Below are positions 18,351 to 27,780 of a DNA stretch of 64,000 nt, piece after piece (the first letter of the stretch is position 1; each line of letters begins with the position of its first letter). The notes beneath the pieces were generated by a model, which did no database searches, was not told the DNA's origin, and was given only the letters and a program-made list of their open reading frames with translations. The position numbers and the translations under genes were made by a program. Origin of the DNA: BD2-11 clade cluster bacterium bin43 (GTDB lineage Bacteria; Gemmatimonadota; Gemmatimonadetes; Longimicrobiales; Gaopeijiaceae); NCBI GenBank assembly GCA_002238605.1, contig MPMR01000002.1:242333-306332 (forward strand). Direction: 5' to 3'.

Positions 18351-18581
18351 ATGATCAGCGCCCTGCTTACCCTGTTCGCCATCGGCCTGGTTACGCTGCT
18401 GGTCGTTGGAGTCCTGCTCGCGGTGGCGGGCACGGTGTTTTCCATCGGGTTCGGCCTGGCCAGCTTCCTGCTGTTCAAGGTCGCCCCGATCGCACTCCTC
18501 GGGTACGTCGTGCTCAGGCTGATCGCGCCCCGCAAGCGCAAGGAACTGAGCGAGGCCGACCACAAATGGCTGGAAGGGTAG
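18351..18581 (+). CDS. Small two-helix membrane protein
   Basis: 76 residues, starting at ATG 18351 with GGGGAGAAG at 18336-18344 upstream. Two hydrophobic helices (LLTLFAIGLVTLLVVGVLLAVAGTVFSIGFG and FLLFKVAPIALLGYVVLRLI) and a charged tail APRKRKELSEADHKWLEG. No family recognised with certainty; size and setting resemble small phage-shock/envelope-stress proteins. Last gene of the sigma-factor operon, ending six bases before the convergent small gene at 18588. Confidence 0.65.
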   Translation: MISALLTLFAIGLVTLLVVGVLLAVAGTVFSIGFGLASFLLFKVAPIALLGYVVLRLIAPRKRKELSEADHKWLEG

Positions 18582-18587
18582 CCCGGT

Positions 18588-18764
18588 TCAGCCGGATCGC
18601 CCTGCCCGCGGTCGCCAGGCGATAGCCTGCTCGACCTCGGCCATCAGATCAGGGTCGGCGAACTCCCCCACCGGAGAGGTACCCACGAGATCGAGGTCGA
18701 CGCCGTGCGCGAGAAGCGGCGCAAGCGCCTCGGGATAGTCCCGCACCATCACGTGGGCGGGCAT
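18588..18764 (-). CDS. Hypothetical small protein (DUF1858/Ric-N-like pattern)
   Basis: 58 residues starting MPAHVMVRDYPEALAPLL. The pattern YPEALAPLLAHGVDL resembles the N-terminal helix of DUF1858 and of Ric/ScdA-type proteins, but the cysteines those domains use are absent, so the match is weak. Lies 44 bases downstream of the Mrp gene on the same strand and may be part of the Fe-S operon. An overlapping longer reading back to 19040 runs antisense-like through mrp and looks non-coding. Could be spurious. Confidence 0.45.
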   Translation of the reverse strand: MPAHVMVRDYPEALAPLLAHGVDLDLVGTSPVGEFADPDLMAEVEQAIAWRPRAGRSG

Positions 18765-18808
18765 CCGCCGGATCCGATCCCGGCCCGCGCGCGGTAGCGG
18801 CGACCACC

Positions 18809-19966
18809 TCAAGCGGGCCCCTCCCGCAACGCCACAACTACCTCGTCGCAGATTCGGTTCAACGCCTGCGCAACCGCTGAATCCGGCCGGCCCACCACCG
18901 TGGGCAGCCCGTCGTCGCCGGAGCGCCTGACCGCGGGGTCCAGGGGAACGGCGCCCAGGAAGGGGACGCCCTGCTCCTTCGCCAGAGCCTCCCCACCGCC
19001 CGTGCCGAACACGTCCACCGGTTCGCCGCAGTGCGGGCACGCCATCCCGCTCATGTTCTCGATGACGCCGATGATCCGGGTGTTGACGCGCTCGAACATC
19101 TTGATGCCGCGCCGGACATCGGTGGTGGCCACTCCCTGCGGGGTTGTGACCATGACGGCCCCGTCGAGGTTGACGCTCTGCACCAGCGACAGCTGAGCAT
19201 CGCCGGTCCCGGGGGGCATGTCGACCAGCATGACATCCAGAGCGCCCCAGCGCACCTGCTCCAGGAACTGCTTCAGGACGCCCGCGATCAGCGGGCCTCG
19301 CATGATCGCCGGCTGTTCCTCGGCGAGCAGGAAGCCGAGGCTCATGAGCTTGACGCCGTGGGCATGAAGCGGCTCGATCATCTCCTTGCCCTTGGCGCCG
19401 GATACGCTGGGCCGGCGGTGTTCGCCGAACATGACGGGGATGTTGGGGCCGTAGATGTCGGCGTCGAGGAGCCCGACCCGCAGACGGCGGCGAGCGAGCG
19501 CGGCGGCGAGATTGGTGGTGACCATCGACTTGCCCACGCCTCCCTTGCCGGAACTCACTGCAACCACGTAGCGGGTGTCGGCGAGGACGCCGGGCTGGGG
19601 GGTGGGAGCGGGCACGGAGCCCGGGACAAGGCGGGACGACCCCGACGGTGCGGCAGGCGGCCCCGGCGAGCCTGCGGCCGCCGGGGAACTCGCGGGAGCG
19701 GGCTGGCGGGAGGGGGCGCTTTTCGGGAGCTGGACGTTGACCCGCACGCCCGAGACCCCGCGCACGCCTCCGGCGGCGGTACGGGCGGACTTCACAAGCG
19801 AACCGGGATCGTCGCCCTTGAGATGGAAGGCGAAGCGTACCAGCCCGTCCTTATCGATCTCGAGCTGCTGAACGTGTCCGCTGGAGACGATGTCGCGACC
19901 GCTGGCCGGGTGTCGCACCCCGGACAGGGCGTTCGTTACCGCATCAATGAGAGTTTGCTGGGACAT
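18809..19966 (-). CDS. apbC: Mrp/ApbC-type Fe-S cluster carrier ATPase
   Basis: P-loop scaffold that binds and delivers Fe-S clusters (Mrp/NBP35/ApbC family). N-terminal DUF59-like domain (about 1-95), then an Ala/Pro/Ser-rich linker of ~40 residues, then the ATPase with deviant Walker A SSGKGGVGKSMVTTNLA, the DADIYGPNIPVMFG block, LVDMPPGTGDAQLS and the cluster-binding CPHC in MSGMACPHCGEP. 385 residues, normal with the linker. 48 bases downstream of the NifU-like gene, so both Fe-S genes are likely co-transcribed. Confidence 0.95.
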   Translation of the reverse strand: MSQQTLIDAVTNALSGVRHPASGRDIVSSGHVQQLEIDKDGLVRFAFHLKGDDPGSLVKSARTAAGGVRGVSGVRVNVQLPKSAPSRQPAPASSPAAAGSPGPPAAPSGSSRLVPGSVPAPTPQPGVLADTRYVVAVSSGKGGVGKSMVTTNLAAALARRRLRVGLLDADIYGPNIPVMFGEHRRPSVSGAKGKEMIEPLHAHGVKLMSLGFLLAEEQPAIMRGPLIAGVLKQFLEQVRWGALDVMLVDMPPGTGDAQLSLVQSVNLDGAVMVTTPQGVATTDVRRGIKMFERVNTRIIGVIENMSGMACPHCGEPVDVFGTGGGEALAKEQGVPFLGAVPLDPAVRRSGDDGLPTVVGRPDSAVAQALNRICDEVVVALREGPA

Positions 19967-20014
19967 GCCCCGCTCAGGTCGAAGTGCAGGTGGGATGTGG
20001 AAGTGCCCGTGGAA

Positions 20015-20245
20015 TCAGACGGCGGCTACTCTGGTAACCCCCGGAACCTGGTCCTTCAGGCGCCGTTCGATGCCTTCCCTGAGGGTGAGCATGGAGATCG
20101 GGCAAGACTCGCACGCACCCATCAGGCGCACCATGACAACGCCTTCCACCTCGTCGTAGTCGATCAACTCGACGTCGCCCCCGTCCTGGTGGATCGCGGG
20201 TCTCACGGTCTCGAGGACCTCCTCGATCTTCTCCGTCGCCAGCAT
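20015..20245 (-). CDS. NifU-like C-terminal domain Fe-S scaffold
   Basis: 76-residue NifU C-terminal-domain protein. IRPAIHQDGGDVEL-type helix is here VRPAIHQDGGDVELIDYD, and the cluster-binding CxxC is ACESCPISMLTLREGIE. Start set at 20245, where GAGGAGAG lies upstream; a longer reading adds 17 unconserved residues. Such stand-alone Nfu proteins carry 4Fe-4S clusters to targets; Mrp follows in the same operon. Confidence 0.93.
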   Translation of the reverse strand: MLATEKIEEVLETVRPAIHQDGGDVELIDYDEVEGVVMVRLMGACESCPISMLTLREGIERRLKDQVPGVTRVAAV

Positions 20246-20343
20246 GATTCGTCGCTCTCCTCGCTCATCCGTGCGCGCTCCCGACCCTGAACGCACACGG
20301 ACTCCGAAATCGCTCGAAGTTTAGGCAGCGCGCGATGGCGGGG

Positions 20344-21279
20344 TCAACCTTGCTGCCGGTCGGGTTCCGACCGCGACCGCTGATGGAACGTCCACAATAC
20401 GGCGGCTGGAATCACCTCCGCGGCGGTCATCCAGAGCCGGGCGGCGATGGCGAGCACGGTGGCCGGGCCGCTCCCCAGTGCCGGCGCGAGCAAGGCAACC
20501 AGAAACCCTTCGCGAACGCCGACGCCTGCCGGGGCGAAGAGCATCAGGTAGCCCGCCACGTACGCCGCCGCAAAGGCCGACCCGGCGTGCACGGGCGACA
20601 GTTCCATACCCAGGCTCGCGGCAAAGATCCAGAAGGATGCGCCCATGGCCACCCAGACCCCCGCCATCTGCAGCAGCCAGCGCAGCACGTGTGCGCTGGT
20701 CAGGTTCGCGGGCCGGCTCGTCCGGACGATGCGGAACCAGAGGGCCACCGCCGCGTGGAACAGGGAGGGAACGGCAAGCACGAGCAGCAGCAGGCCGGCC
20801 GCCACGCCGGCGCCGACCAATCCCCAGCGCGGAATCGGCCCGGATCCTCCGGCGAACGCGGCCAGCCCGAGTGCGCCGGCGGCCAGCAGCCCCACGCCCT
20901 GCACCATCACGGCAGAGGTTGCCGAGACGGCCACGGGGACCCCCTGCCCTTTCGCGAGCGCGGCCATCCCGGCGATCGACCAGATCTTGCCGGGCACATA
21001 CCGGCCCATATTGGAGATCATGAAGATGCTCACCGCGTCGCCCGGGGAGATCCGCGGTCCACCCAGGCCGGTCACCACCCCGCCCCAGATCAGTCCGCTG
21101 AGCGCGTAGGTGGCCAGCAGGAGCAGCGTCGCGGCAACGAGCGGGATCGTCCGCGGACGGGCGAGCGCGTCCTGCCATGCCCTCAGTTCGGCCAGGCTCA
21201 GCCCCACCCGATCGAGGATGAACCAGGTGACGATGACCGTGAGGGCGACGCGCGCCGCCAGGGAAAGCCACTTCTTCAG
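20344..21279 (-). CDS. UPF0104/AglD-like flippase-family membrane protein, CTG start
   Basis: 311-residue multi-pass membrane protein of the lysylphosphatidylglycerol-synthase-TM/UPF0104 (flippase-like) family: an N-terminal helix VALTVIVTWFILD, the motif SIFMISNMGRYVPGKIWSIAG, and the late block YLMLFAPAGVGVREGFLVALLAP are all family hallmarks. No ATG, GTG or TTG exists in frame near the N terminus: the first is a GTG 26 codons in, past the first helix. CTG at 21279-21277 begins MKKWLSLAARV, overlaps the preceding stop as CTGA, and has GGAG at 21292-21289 nine bases upstream. Grouped with GT2 and YfhO-like genes, so moving a lipid-linked sugar across the membrane is likely. Confidence 0.85.
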   Translation of the reverse strand: MKKWLSLAARVALTVIVTWFILDRVGLSLAELRAWQDALARPRTIPLVAATLLLLATYALSGLIWGGVVTGLGGPRISPGDAVSIFMISNMGRYVPGKIWSIAGMAALAKGQGVPVAVSATSAVMVQGVGLLAAGALGLAAFAGGSGPIPRWGLVGAGVAAGLLLLVLAVPSLFHAAVALWFRIVRTSRPANLTSAHVLRWLLQMAGVWVAMGASFWIFAASLGMELSPVHAGSAFAAAYVAGYLMLFAPAGVGVREGFLVALLAPALGSGPATVLAIAARLWMTAAEVIPAAVLWTFHQRSRSEPDRQQG

Positions 21280-23852
21280 GGCCTGGCACTCCGGGTCGCG
21301 CGGCGCGCCGACCAGATCCGCACCGCGTTCGCCGCGAGCAGTCCGGCCAGGATGATGAAGCCGAGCCAGAAGCTGCGCGCCACCACGTCGGACCGGTACC
21401 ACAACTCGACCTCGGACTCCCCGGCCGGCACGGGAACGGCGCGCAGGGTGTGGTAGGCGCGCAGCACGGCGACGTCGCTGCCGTCCACCCGGGCATGCCA
21501 CGCGGGATACCAGTTGTCCGCTATGGCGAGCAGCGCCGGCGCGGAAGAGCGTACCGCGAGCCTCATGCGGTCGGGCCCGCGCTCCAGCCAGTCGACCTCT
21601 CCGGCAACGGGGGCTCCCGGCAGGCCGGTGGGCGGCGGCTCCGCCAGGACCACTTCCGCTGCGGGGTCGAATTCGGGAGAGAGCATGTACGCCACCGCCT
21701 CGTCGTCGGACTTGACGACGGCGCTTCCCACGAGGCGCGCGCGCGGAAGGCCGGCCTCCTCGAAGACGGTCTCGTAGGCGCGGCCATCGGGCAGCTGGGT
21801 CCGGCTGAAGACGTTCCCCTGCGGCGAACTCCCCGTCTGCAGGTCGGGCCACAGCAGGTAGCGCACGTTGAGCAGCCTGCGGATGTTGCCGTTGCCGTAG
21901 AGGTTCACCGGCTGTCCCGAGCCGACCATGCCGATGAGATCGCGGTAACGGGCCAGGTCGTTGGGATGGTGTCCGCCCGCGAGCTCGATTCCGTGCAGCG
22001 CGGGCATGAGGTCCTGGCCGGCGTTTCGGAACGACAGCATGCGATAGGGCTCCGAGCTGCCGGCTTCGCGGTCCAGCACTGCCTGAATGTTCGCATCCGG
22101 CGCCGCCCAGCGCTCGAAGTCGATGGTCTGGATGAACACCCTGTCGATGCGGTAGGCGTCGAGCACGACCAGGGCGACGAGCGCGGCCAGCACGATCCCC
22201 GGCGCGAGGTACCCCTTGCGCACCGCCCACACCAGCCCCGACAGGGCACCGGCCAGAAAGACGGCGATCCACGCGCCGGTCCCGATATGGGGCAGAGCGG
22301 CCGCCAGCGCCTGGCGCCTGGCCTCCGTGATCCCCGGATACATGACGGAGGTCCACAGAGATGTCAGCGCGCCCGCGGCGGCGAGCAGCGCGATGGCGGC
22401 CAGCGCCGCGGTCGCGATCAGGACCACCCGCTGGACCCGCCGTCCCGGCGCGGGGTCGCGCACGCAGGTGAAGATGCGGTCCACCCCCAGGGCGGCCAGC
22501 GTCGCCGCGCCGAAGGCAAGCAGGTAGGCCGCCTGCGAGGGAGCCCGGAAAAGGCTTATCCCCGGCAGGACTTCGTAGGTGATGCGCCAGACGGGGGTAT
22601 TCGCGCCCAGCGCGAAGAGAACGGCAACTCCCGCCAACCCCGCAAAGAACCAGCGCAGCCCGCGCAGGGGTCCGCCCGCGAATGAGATCGCGGCCAGAAG
22701 AAGCAGCACCAGGCCCGCGTATTCGTGGTTGTGCTTGAACGGGTTGCGGCCCCAGTAGGTGTTGTCGGCCCAGCTTCCCGTACCGCCGATGTTGGCCCCC
22801 GAGAATTCGGGGATGACGAGGGAGAACGCTTCCTCCGGGTGCAGCGACCACGAACTGGACCACTCGAGGGCCGCCTGCTCATCGAGTGCTTCGGAGGTCG
22901 CGGTGCGCCGGGAATCGGCGGTCACGTATTCGAGGGCCGGCAGGAGCTGGCCGGCGGCGATGAGTGCGCCCGCGATCGAAGCCGCGAGAAACAGGCCGAA
23001 CCGCGAGGCCGCCCGCGCGCGCCGGCCGGGGCGGGAATCGGAGGTGCTTGCGTTCCCGGCGCTGTCGTCGCCTGGAGGTACGGCTTCCGGGCCGGACCCG
23101 CGCAGGATCTGAATGCTGCGGAAAATCGCGAACAGCCCGGTGGCGCCGAACAGGAAGTACGCCGTCTGGAAGTGCGGCGTCAGGATTACGGACGCGATGA
23201 CGAGGGCCAGCCACGTGAACGACTTGAGACCGGGACGCAGGAAATGGCGCTCCGTCGCCCAGAACAGGAGCGGGGCCAGCGCGGTGACGAACATCTTGCC
23301 GTCGTGGCCCGCAAACACGAGCCCGACGAAGACCGGGGCGAGCATGTAGCCGGTCCCCGCAACCAGCGCCGCGGCGCGGGAGACCCCCAGCGCGCGCACC
23401 CAGAGGAACATGAAGAAGCCCGCCGCCGCCACGTGAACGACGAGCTTCCATCCGAGCGCCCGGTAGGGTTCCACGAGGATGAGCAGCAGGAGAGAAGGCG
23501 GGTAGAACGAATCGCCCGCGCTGAGGGCTTCCACGAAGGGCGTCCCACCGAGGAACTGCGGGACCCAGCCCGGGATGCGACCGAGCTCCGCCAGCGCGGT
23601 GGCGTAGACGGCGCGGGCCACGTAGCCGCCCGAGAGCGTGTCGCTCCCGTAGAGCATGGCGTCGCTGAAGACGAACGCGCGGAACAGGAAGGCGGTGAGC
23701 CCGAGGAAGAGCGCCCACGGTAGCCAGCCGGGGATGGCGGGAGCGCCGCCGGAGGCAAGCGGCGCCCGCAAAGAGGCGCTCCTGCCCGCAGGGGTTGTCT
23801 CCACGCCCGGCTTTCGCGACCGCCTGCGGCCGCCTCGTCGCTTCGCGTTCAT
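21276..23852 (-). CDS. YfhO-family membrane protein (putative glycosyltransferase)
   Basis: 858-residue integral membrane protein of the YfhO/GT-C-like superfamily. After a basic start there are about a dozen hydrophobic helices (for example WALFLGLTAFLFRAFVF, FYPPSLLLLILVEP, FGLFLAASIAGALIAAGQLL), with YfhO-type segments TLSGGYVARAVYATALAELGRIPGW and SLFRAPSQAAYLLAFGAATLAALG, then a soluble C-terminal part ending in a membrane helix. YfhO homologues transfer sugars from a polyprenyl donor to envelope polymers. I chose ATG 23852 (GGAG upstream); GTG 23933 is an alternative overlapping the GT2 gene. Part of the GT2-YfhO-flippase operon. Confidence 0.85.
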   Translation of the reverse strand: MNAKRRGGRRRSRKPGVETTPAGRSASLRAPLASGGAPAIPGWLPWALFLGLTAFLFRAFVFSDAMLYGSDTLSGGYVARAVYATALAELGRIPGWVPQFLGGTPFVEALSAGDSFYPPSLLLLILVEPYRALGWKLVVHVAAAGFFMFLWVRALGVSRAAALVAGTGYMLAPVFVGLVFAGHDGKMFVTALAPLLFWATERHFLRPGLKSFTWLALVIASVILTPHFQTAYFLFGATGLFAIFRSIQILRGSGPEAVPPGDDSAGNASTSDSRPGRRARAASRFGLFLAASIAGALIAAGQLLPALEYVTADSRRTATSEALDEQAALEWSSSWSLHPEEAFSLVIPEFSGANIGGTGSWADNTYWGRNPFKHNHEYAGLVLLLLAAISFAGGPLRGLRWFFAGLAGVAVLFALGANTPVWRITYEVLPGISLFRAPSQAAYLLAFGAATLAALGVDRIFTCVRDPAPGRRVQRVVLIATAALAAIALLAAAGALTSLWTSVMYPGITEARRQALAAALPHIGTGAWIAVFLAGALSGLVWAVRKGYLAPGIVLAALVALVVLDAYRIDRVFIQTIDFERWAAPDANIQAVLDREAGSSEPYRMLSFRNAGQDLMPALHGIELAGGHHPNDLARYRDLIGMVGSGQPVNLYGNGNIRRLLNVRYLLWPDLQTGSSPQGNVFSRTQLPDGRAYETVFEEAGLPRARLVGSAVVKSDDEAVAYMLSPEFDPAAEVVLAEPPPTGLPGAPVAGEVDWLERGPDRMRLAVRSSAPALLAIADNWYPAWHARVDGSDVAVLRAYHTLRAVPVPAGESEVELWYRSDVVARSFWLGFIILAGLLAANAVRIWSARRATRSARP

Positions 23853-23898
23853 CGATCTCGCTCCACCGTTCGGCCTCCCTTCAGCCCGCGCATGCCGT

Positions 23899-24999
23899 TC
23901 AGCCCCGTCCGCGGCGACGGTGCCCCGCGTCATCGCCCTTCCTGTCGGACAGCTGGCGTTTCAGCGCCTCGACCTCATGGCGGACGTGGGCGATCTGCTC
24001 GCTGACCAGGCCGAATCCCGCGAGCAGGAACCCGAGCGTCTCGAGCAACACCACCAGCTGAATCAGGAGACGGTACCCGAAAGGGGGCACATAGGGCTCG
24101 AATCCCAGCGCCGGATGCAGGTAGCGCAGATAGAGGGCAGCCGCCGCAACCAGCCCCCCCAGGACCGCCAGGGCCAGCCCGGAAGCGCCGAACAGCAGCA
24201 GCGGCTTGCGGGAAAAGAAGACCAGAAAGGCAACCGACGCCAGGTCGGTAACGCCGATAACGACGCGCCACAGGCCCCGGTACTTGGACTCCCCCGCCCT
24301 GCGGTCGTAGAGCTTGATGTCGATTTCGGTGACCGTGGCGCCGCGTCCGTGTGCCAGCACCACGAAGAACCGATGCCAGTCGTGCCTCAGCGTGAGCCCG
24401 TCCAGGATTTCCCGACGAAACCCCTTCATGGCGGAGTTCAGGTGCGTGACCGGAACCCGGAAGAGCAGGCGCGACATGCGGTTGTAGATCTCGGAAACCG
24501 CCGCCTTGTCGTAGTGGCCCATGCGCCGTCCGGAGACGATGTCCCACCCCTCGTCAAGCTTCTCCAGAAAGCGCGGGATGTCGCGCGGGGAGTGCTGCAG
24601 ATCGGCATCGAAGAGGATGATGCAGGCGCGATCCGTGGCGTTGACCCCGGTGACCATCGCTTCGGTCTTGCCCCGGTTGCGCCGGTGGCTGACGACGCGG
24701 AATCCCTCCCAGTCCGCCGCCTCGCGCCTGGCCAGGTCCGCGGTGCCGTCGGTGGAACCGTCGTCCACGAGCACGACTTCACCGTCGAGGTGGAACTCGT
24801 GGAAGGCCTCTCGCAGTTCGCGCACCAGGTCGGGGACGACGGGGGCCTCGTTGTAGGCGGGGATGACCACGGCGAAGTCCCTTCTGGCCTGCTGGATCTC
24901 TGCTTTCAGGTTATGCCCCGTTCGGAGGATTGCGGTGCCGTTCGCGCCGTGCGGCGGGCGAGCGCGGTCAAGATGGTCTCGCAGGACACGGTACGCCAC
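23899..24999 (-). CDS. Glycosyltransferase family 2, polyprenyl-phosphate sugar synthase type
   Basis: Inverting GT-A glycosyltransferase with a C-terminal membrane region, 366 residues from GTG 24999. Visible motifs: VVIPAYNEAPVV, VLVDDGSTDGT, RNRGKTEAM, the catalytic DXD-like LFDADLQHSP and the HDWHRFF acceptor loop, followed by three membrane helices (VAFLVFFSRKPLLLFGASG, AVLGGLVAAAALYL, LIQLVVLLETLGFLLAGFG) and a C-terminal coiled segment. Resembles DPM1/GtrB-type polyprenyl-P-hexose synthases. Start uncertain: 44 residues precede VVIPAYNE; a CTG at 24911 with GGGG six bases upstream would give a more usual N terminus. First gene of the sugar-lipid operon. Confidence 0.9.
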   Translation of the reverse strand: MAYRVLRDHLDRARPPHGANGTAILRTGHNLKAEIQQARRDFAVVIPAYNEAPVVPDLVRELREAFHEFHLDGEVVLVDDGSTDGTADLARREAADWEGFRVVSHRRNRGKTEAMVTGVNATDRACIILFDADLQHSPRDIPRFLEKLDEGWDIVSGRRMGHYDKAAVSEIYNRMSRLLFRVPVTHLNSAMKGFRREILDGLTLRHDWHRFFVVLAHGRGATVTEIDIKLYDRRAGESKYRGLWRVVIGVTDLASVAFLVFFSRKPLLLFGASGLALAVLGGLVAAAALYLRYLHPALGFEPYVPPFGYRLLIQLVVLLETLGFLLAGFGLVSEQIAHVRHEVEALKRQLSDRKGDDAGHRRRGRG

Positions 25000-25250
25000 T
25001 CGCGGCGGCCTCGTTCCCCACCGCGGCGAAGCTTCGGAGACACCCCGGGAGCGGGAGCCCGGAGCCTGGGCCGGAGGCCGGTGAAGGCCGCCGGCTCAGC
25101 ACTTGCGGTAGCATGGCGAATCGCGAGATTTGTCCCTGCCGGCAGGTGGCCGCGCCCCTCGCGGGAGCTGCGCGATGAGCAGAACCCGATCCGGGCCGCC
25201 CCCGGTTCTCCGCCCCGTCCGAGAACGCCCATCCCGTACCCGAGGCTGTC

Positions 25251-26882
<1,632 letters not shown>

Positions 26883-26899
26883 CGGCACCGGGACCGGAC

Positions 26900-27739
26900 A
26901 TGGACACTGCACAGTCGAACGGCGGGAGTGTGGCCTTCATCGGCGCCGGGGCCATGGGCGCGGCCATGATCGGCGGCCTTGCGGGCGGCAACGACATCGA
27001 TGCCGGACGTGTGATCGCGAGCGACCGCAACGAGGACCGGCTCGCACTGGTGCGGGACCAGTTCGGGGTCCGGACCACCGATTGCAACCGCGAGGCGGCC
27101 CGGGACGCGGACATCGTCGTCCTGGCGGTCAAGCCGCAGGTCCTTCCCGCCGTGCTCTCCGAGCTTCAGGGGCGGATACGCGAGGACGCGCTGACGCTTT
27201 CGATCGTGGCCGGCGCCACCATCGCCTCCATCGCCTCCCTGCTGGAGCACCGCGCCATCGTGCGCACGATGCCGAACACGCCGGCCCAGGTCGGAGAAGG
27301 CATGACCGTGTGGACCGCCACCCCGGAAGTCTCGCGGGAACAGCGCGCCCAGGCGGTAACCATCGTCGGGGCCCTGGGACGACAGCTGTGCGTTGACGAC
27401 GAGAGGTTTCTCGACATCGCGACGGCCATCAGCGGTACCGGGCCGGCCTACGTGTTCCTCATGATGGAGGCTCTCGTCGACGCGGCGGTTCATCTCGGGT
27501 TTTCGCGCAAGGATGCGCGCGAGTTGGTCGTCCAGACCATCCGCGGAGCGGCGATCTACGCGCAGCAGCAGCCGGTCCATCCGGCCGAACTGCGCAATCG
27601 CGTGACTTCGCCGGGCGGCACCACCGCCGAGGCGCTGTACCAGCTCGAGAAGGGCAGCTTCCGGACCATCATGTCCAAGGCGGTCCTGGCCGCGTTCAGG
27701 CGCAGCGTGGCCCTGGGCGAGATGAGCACGGAGCCGTAG
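26900..27739 (+). CDS. proC: Pyrroline-5-carboxylate reductase
   Basis: Reduces P5C to proline with NAD(P)H. 279 residues: Rossmann motif FIGAGAMGAAMIGGL, VLAVKPQVLP, RTMPNTPAQVGEG, and the C-terminal dimer block DIATAISGTGPAYVF followed by RNRVTSPGGTTAEALYQLE, all canonical. ATG 26900 starts the protein at its usual place. It directly follows the P5C dehydrogenase gene, so enzymes that use the same intermediate in opposite directions are in one transcript. Confidence 0.96.
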   Translation: MDTAQSNGGSVAFIGAGAMGAAMIGGLAGGNDIDAGRVIASDRNEDRLALVRDQFGVRTTDCNREAARDADIVVLAVKPQVLPAVLSELQGRIREDALTLSIVAGATIASIASLLEHRAIVRTMPNTPAQVGEGMTVWTATPEVSREQRAQAVTIVGALGRQLCVDDERFLDIATAISGTGPAYVFLMMEALVDAAVHLGFSRKDARELVVQTIRGAAIYAQQQPVHPAELRNRVTSPGGTTAEALYQLEKGSFRTIMSKAVLAAFRRSVALGEMSTEP

Positions 27740-27780
27740 CGGGGGACGGCGCGCGGGCGCGGCGCGCGTAGACCCGCGTG

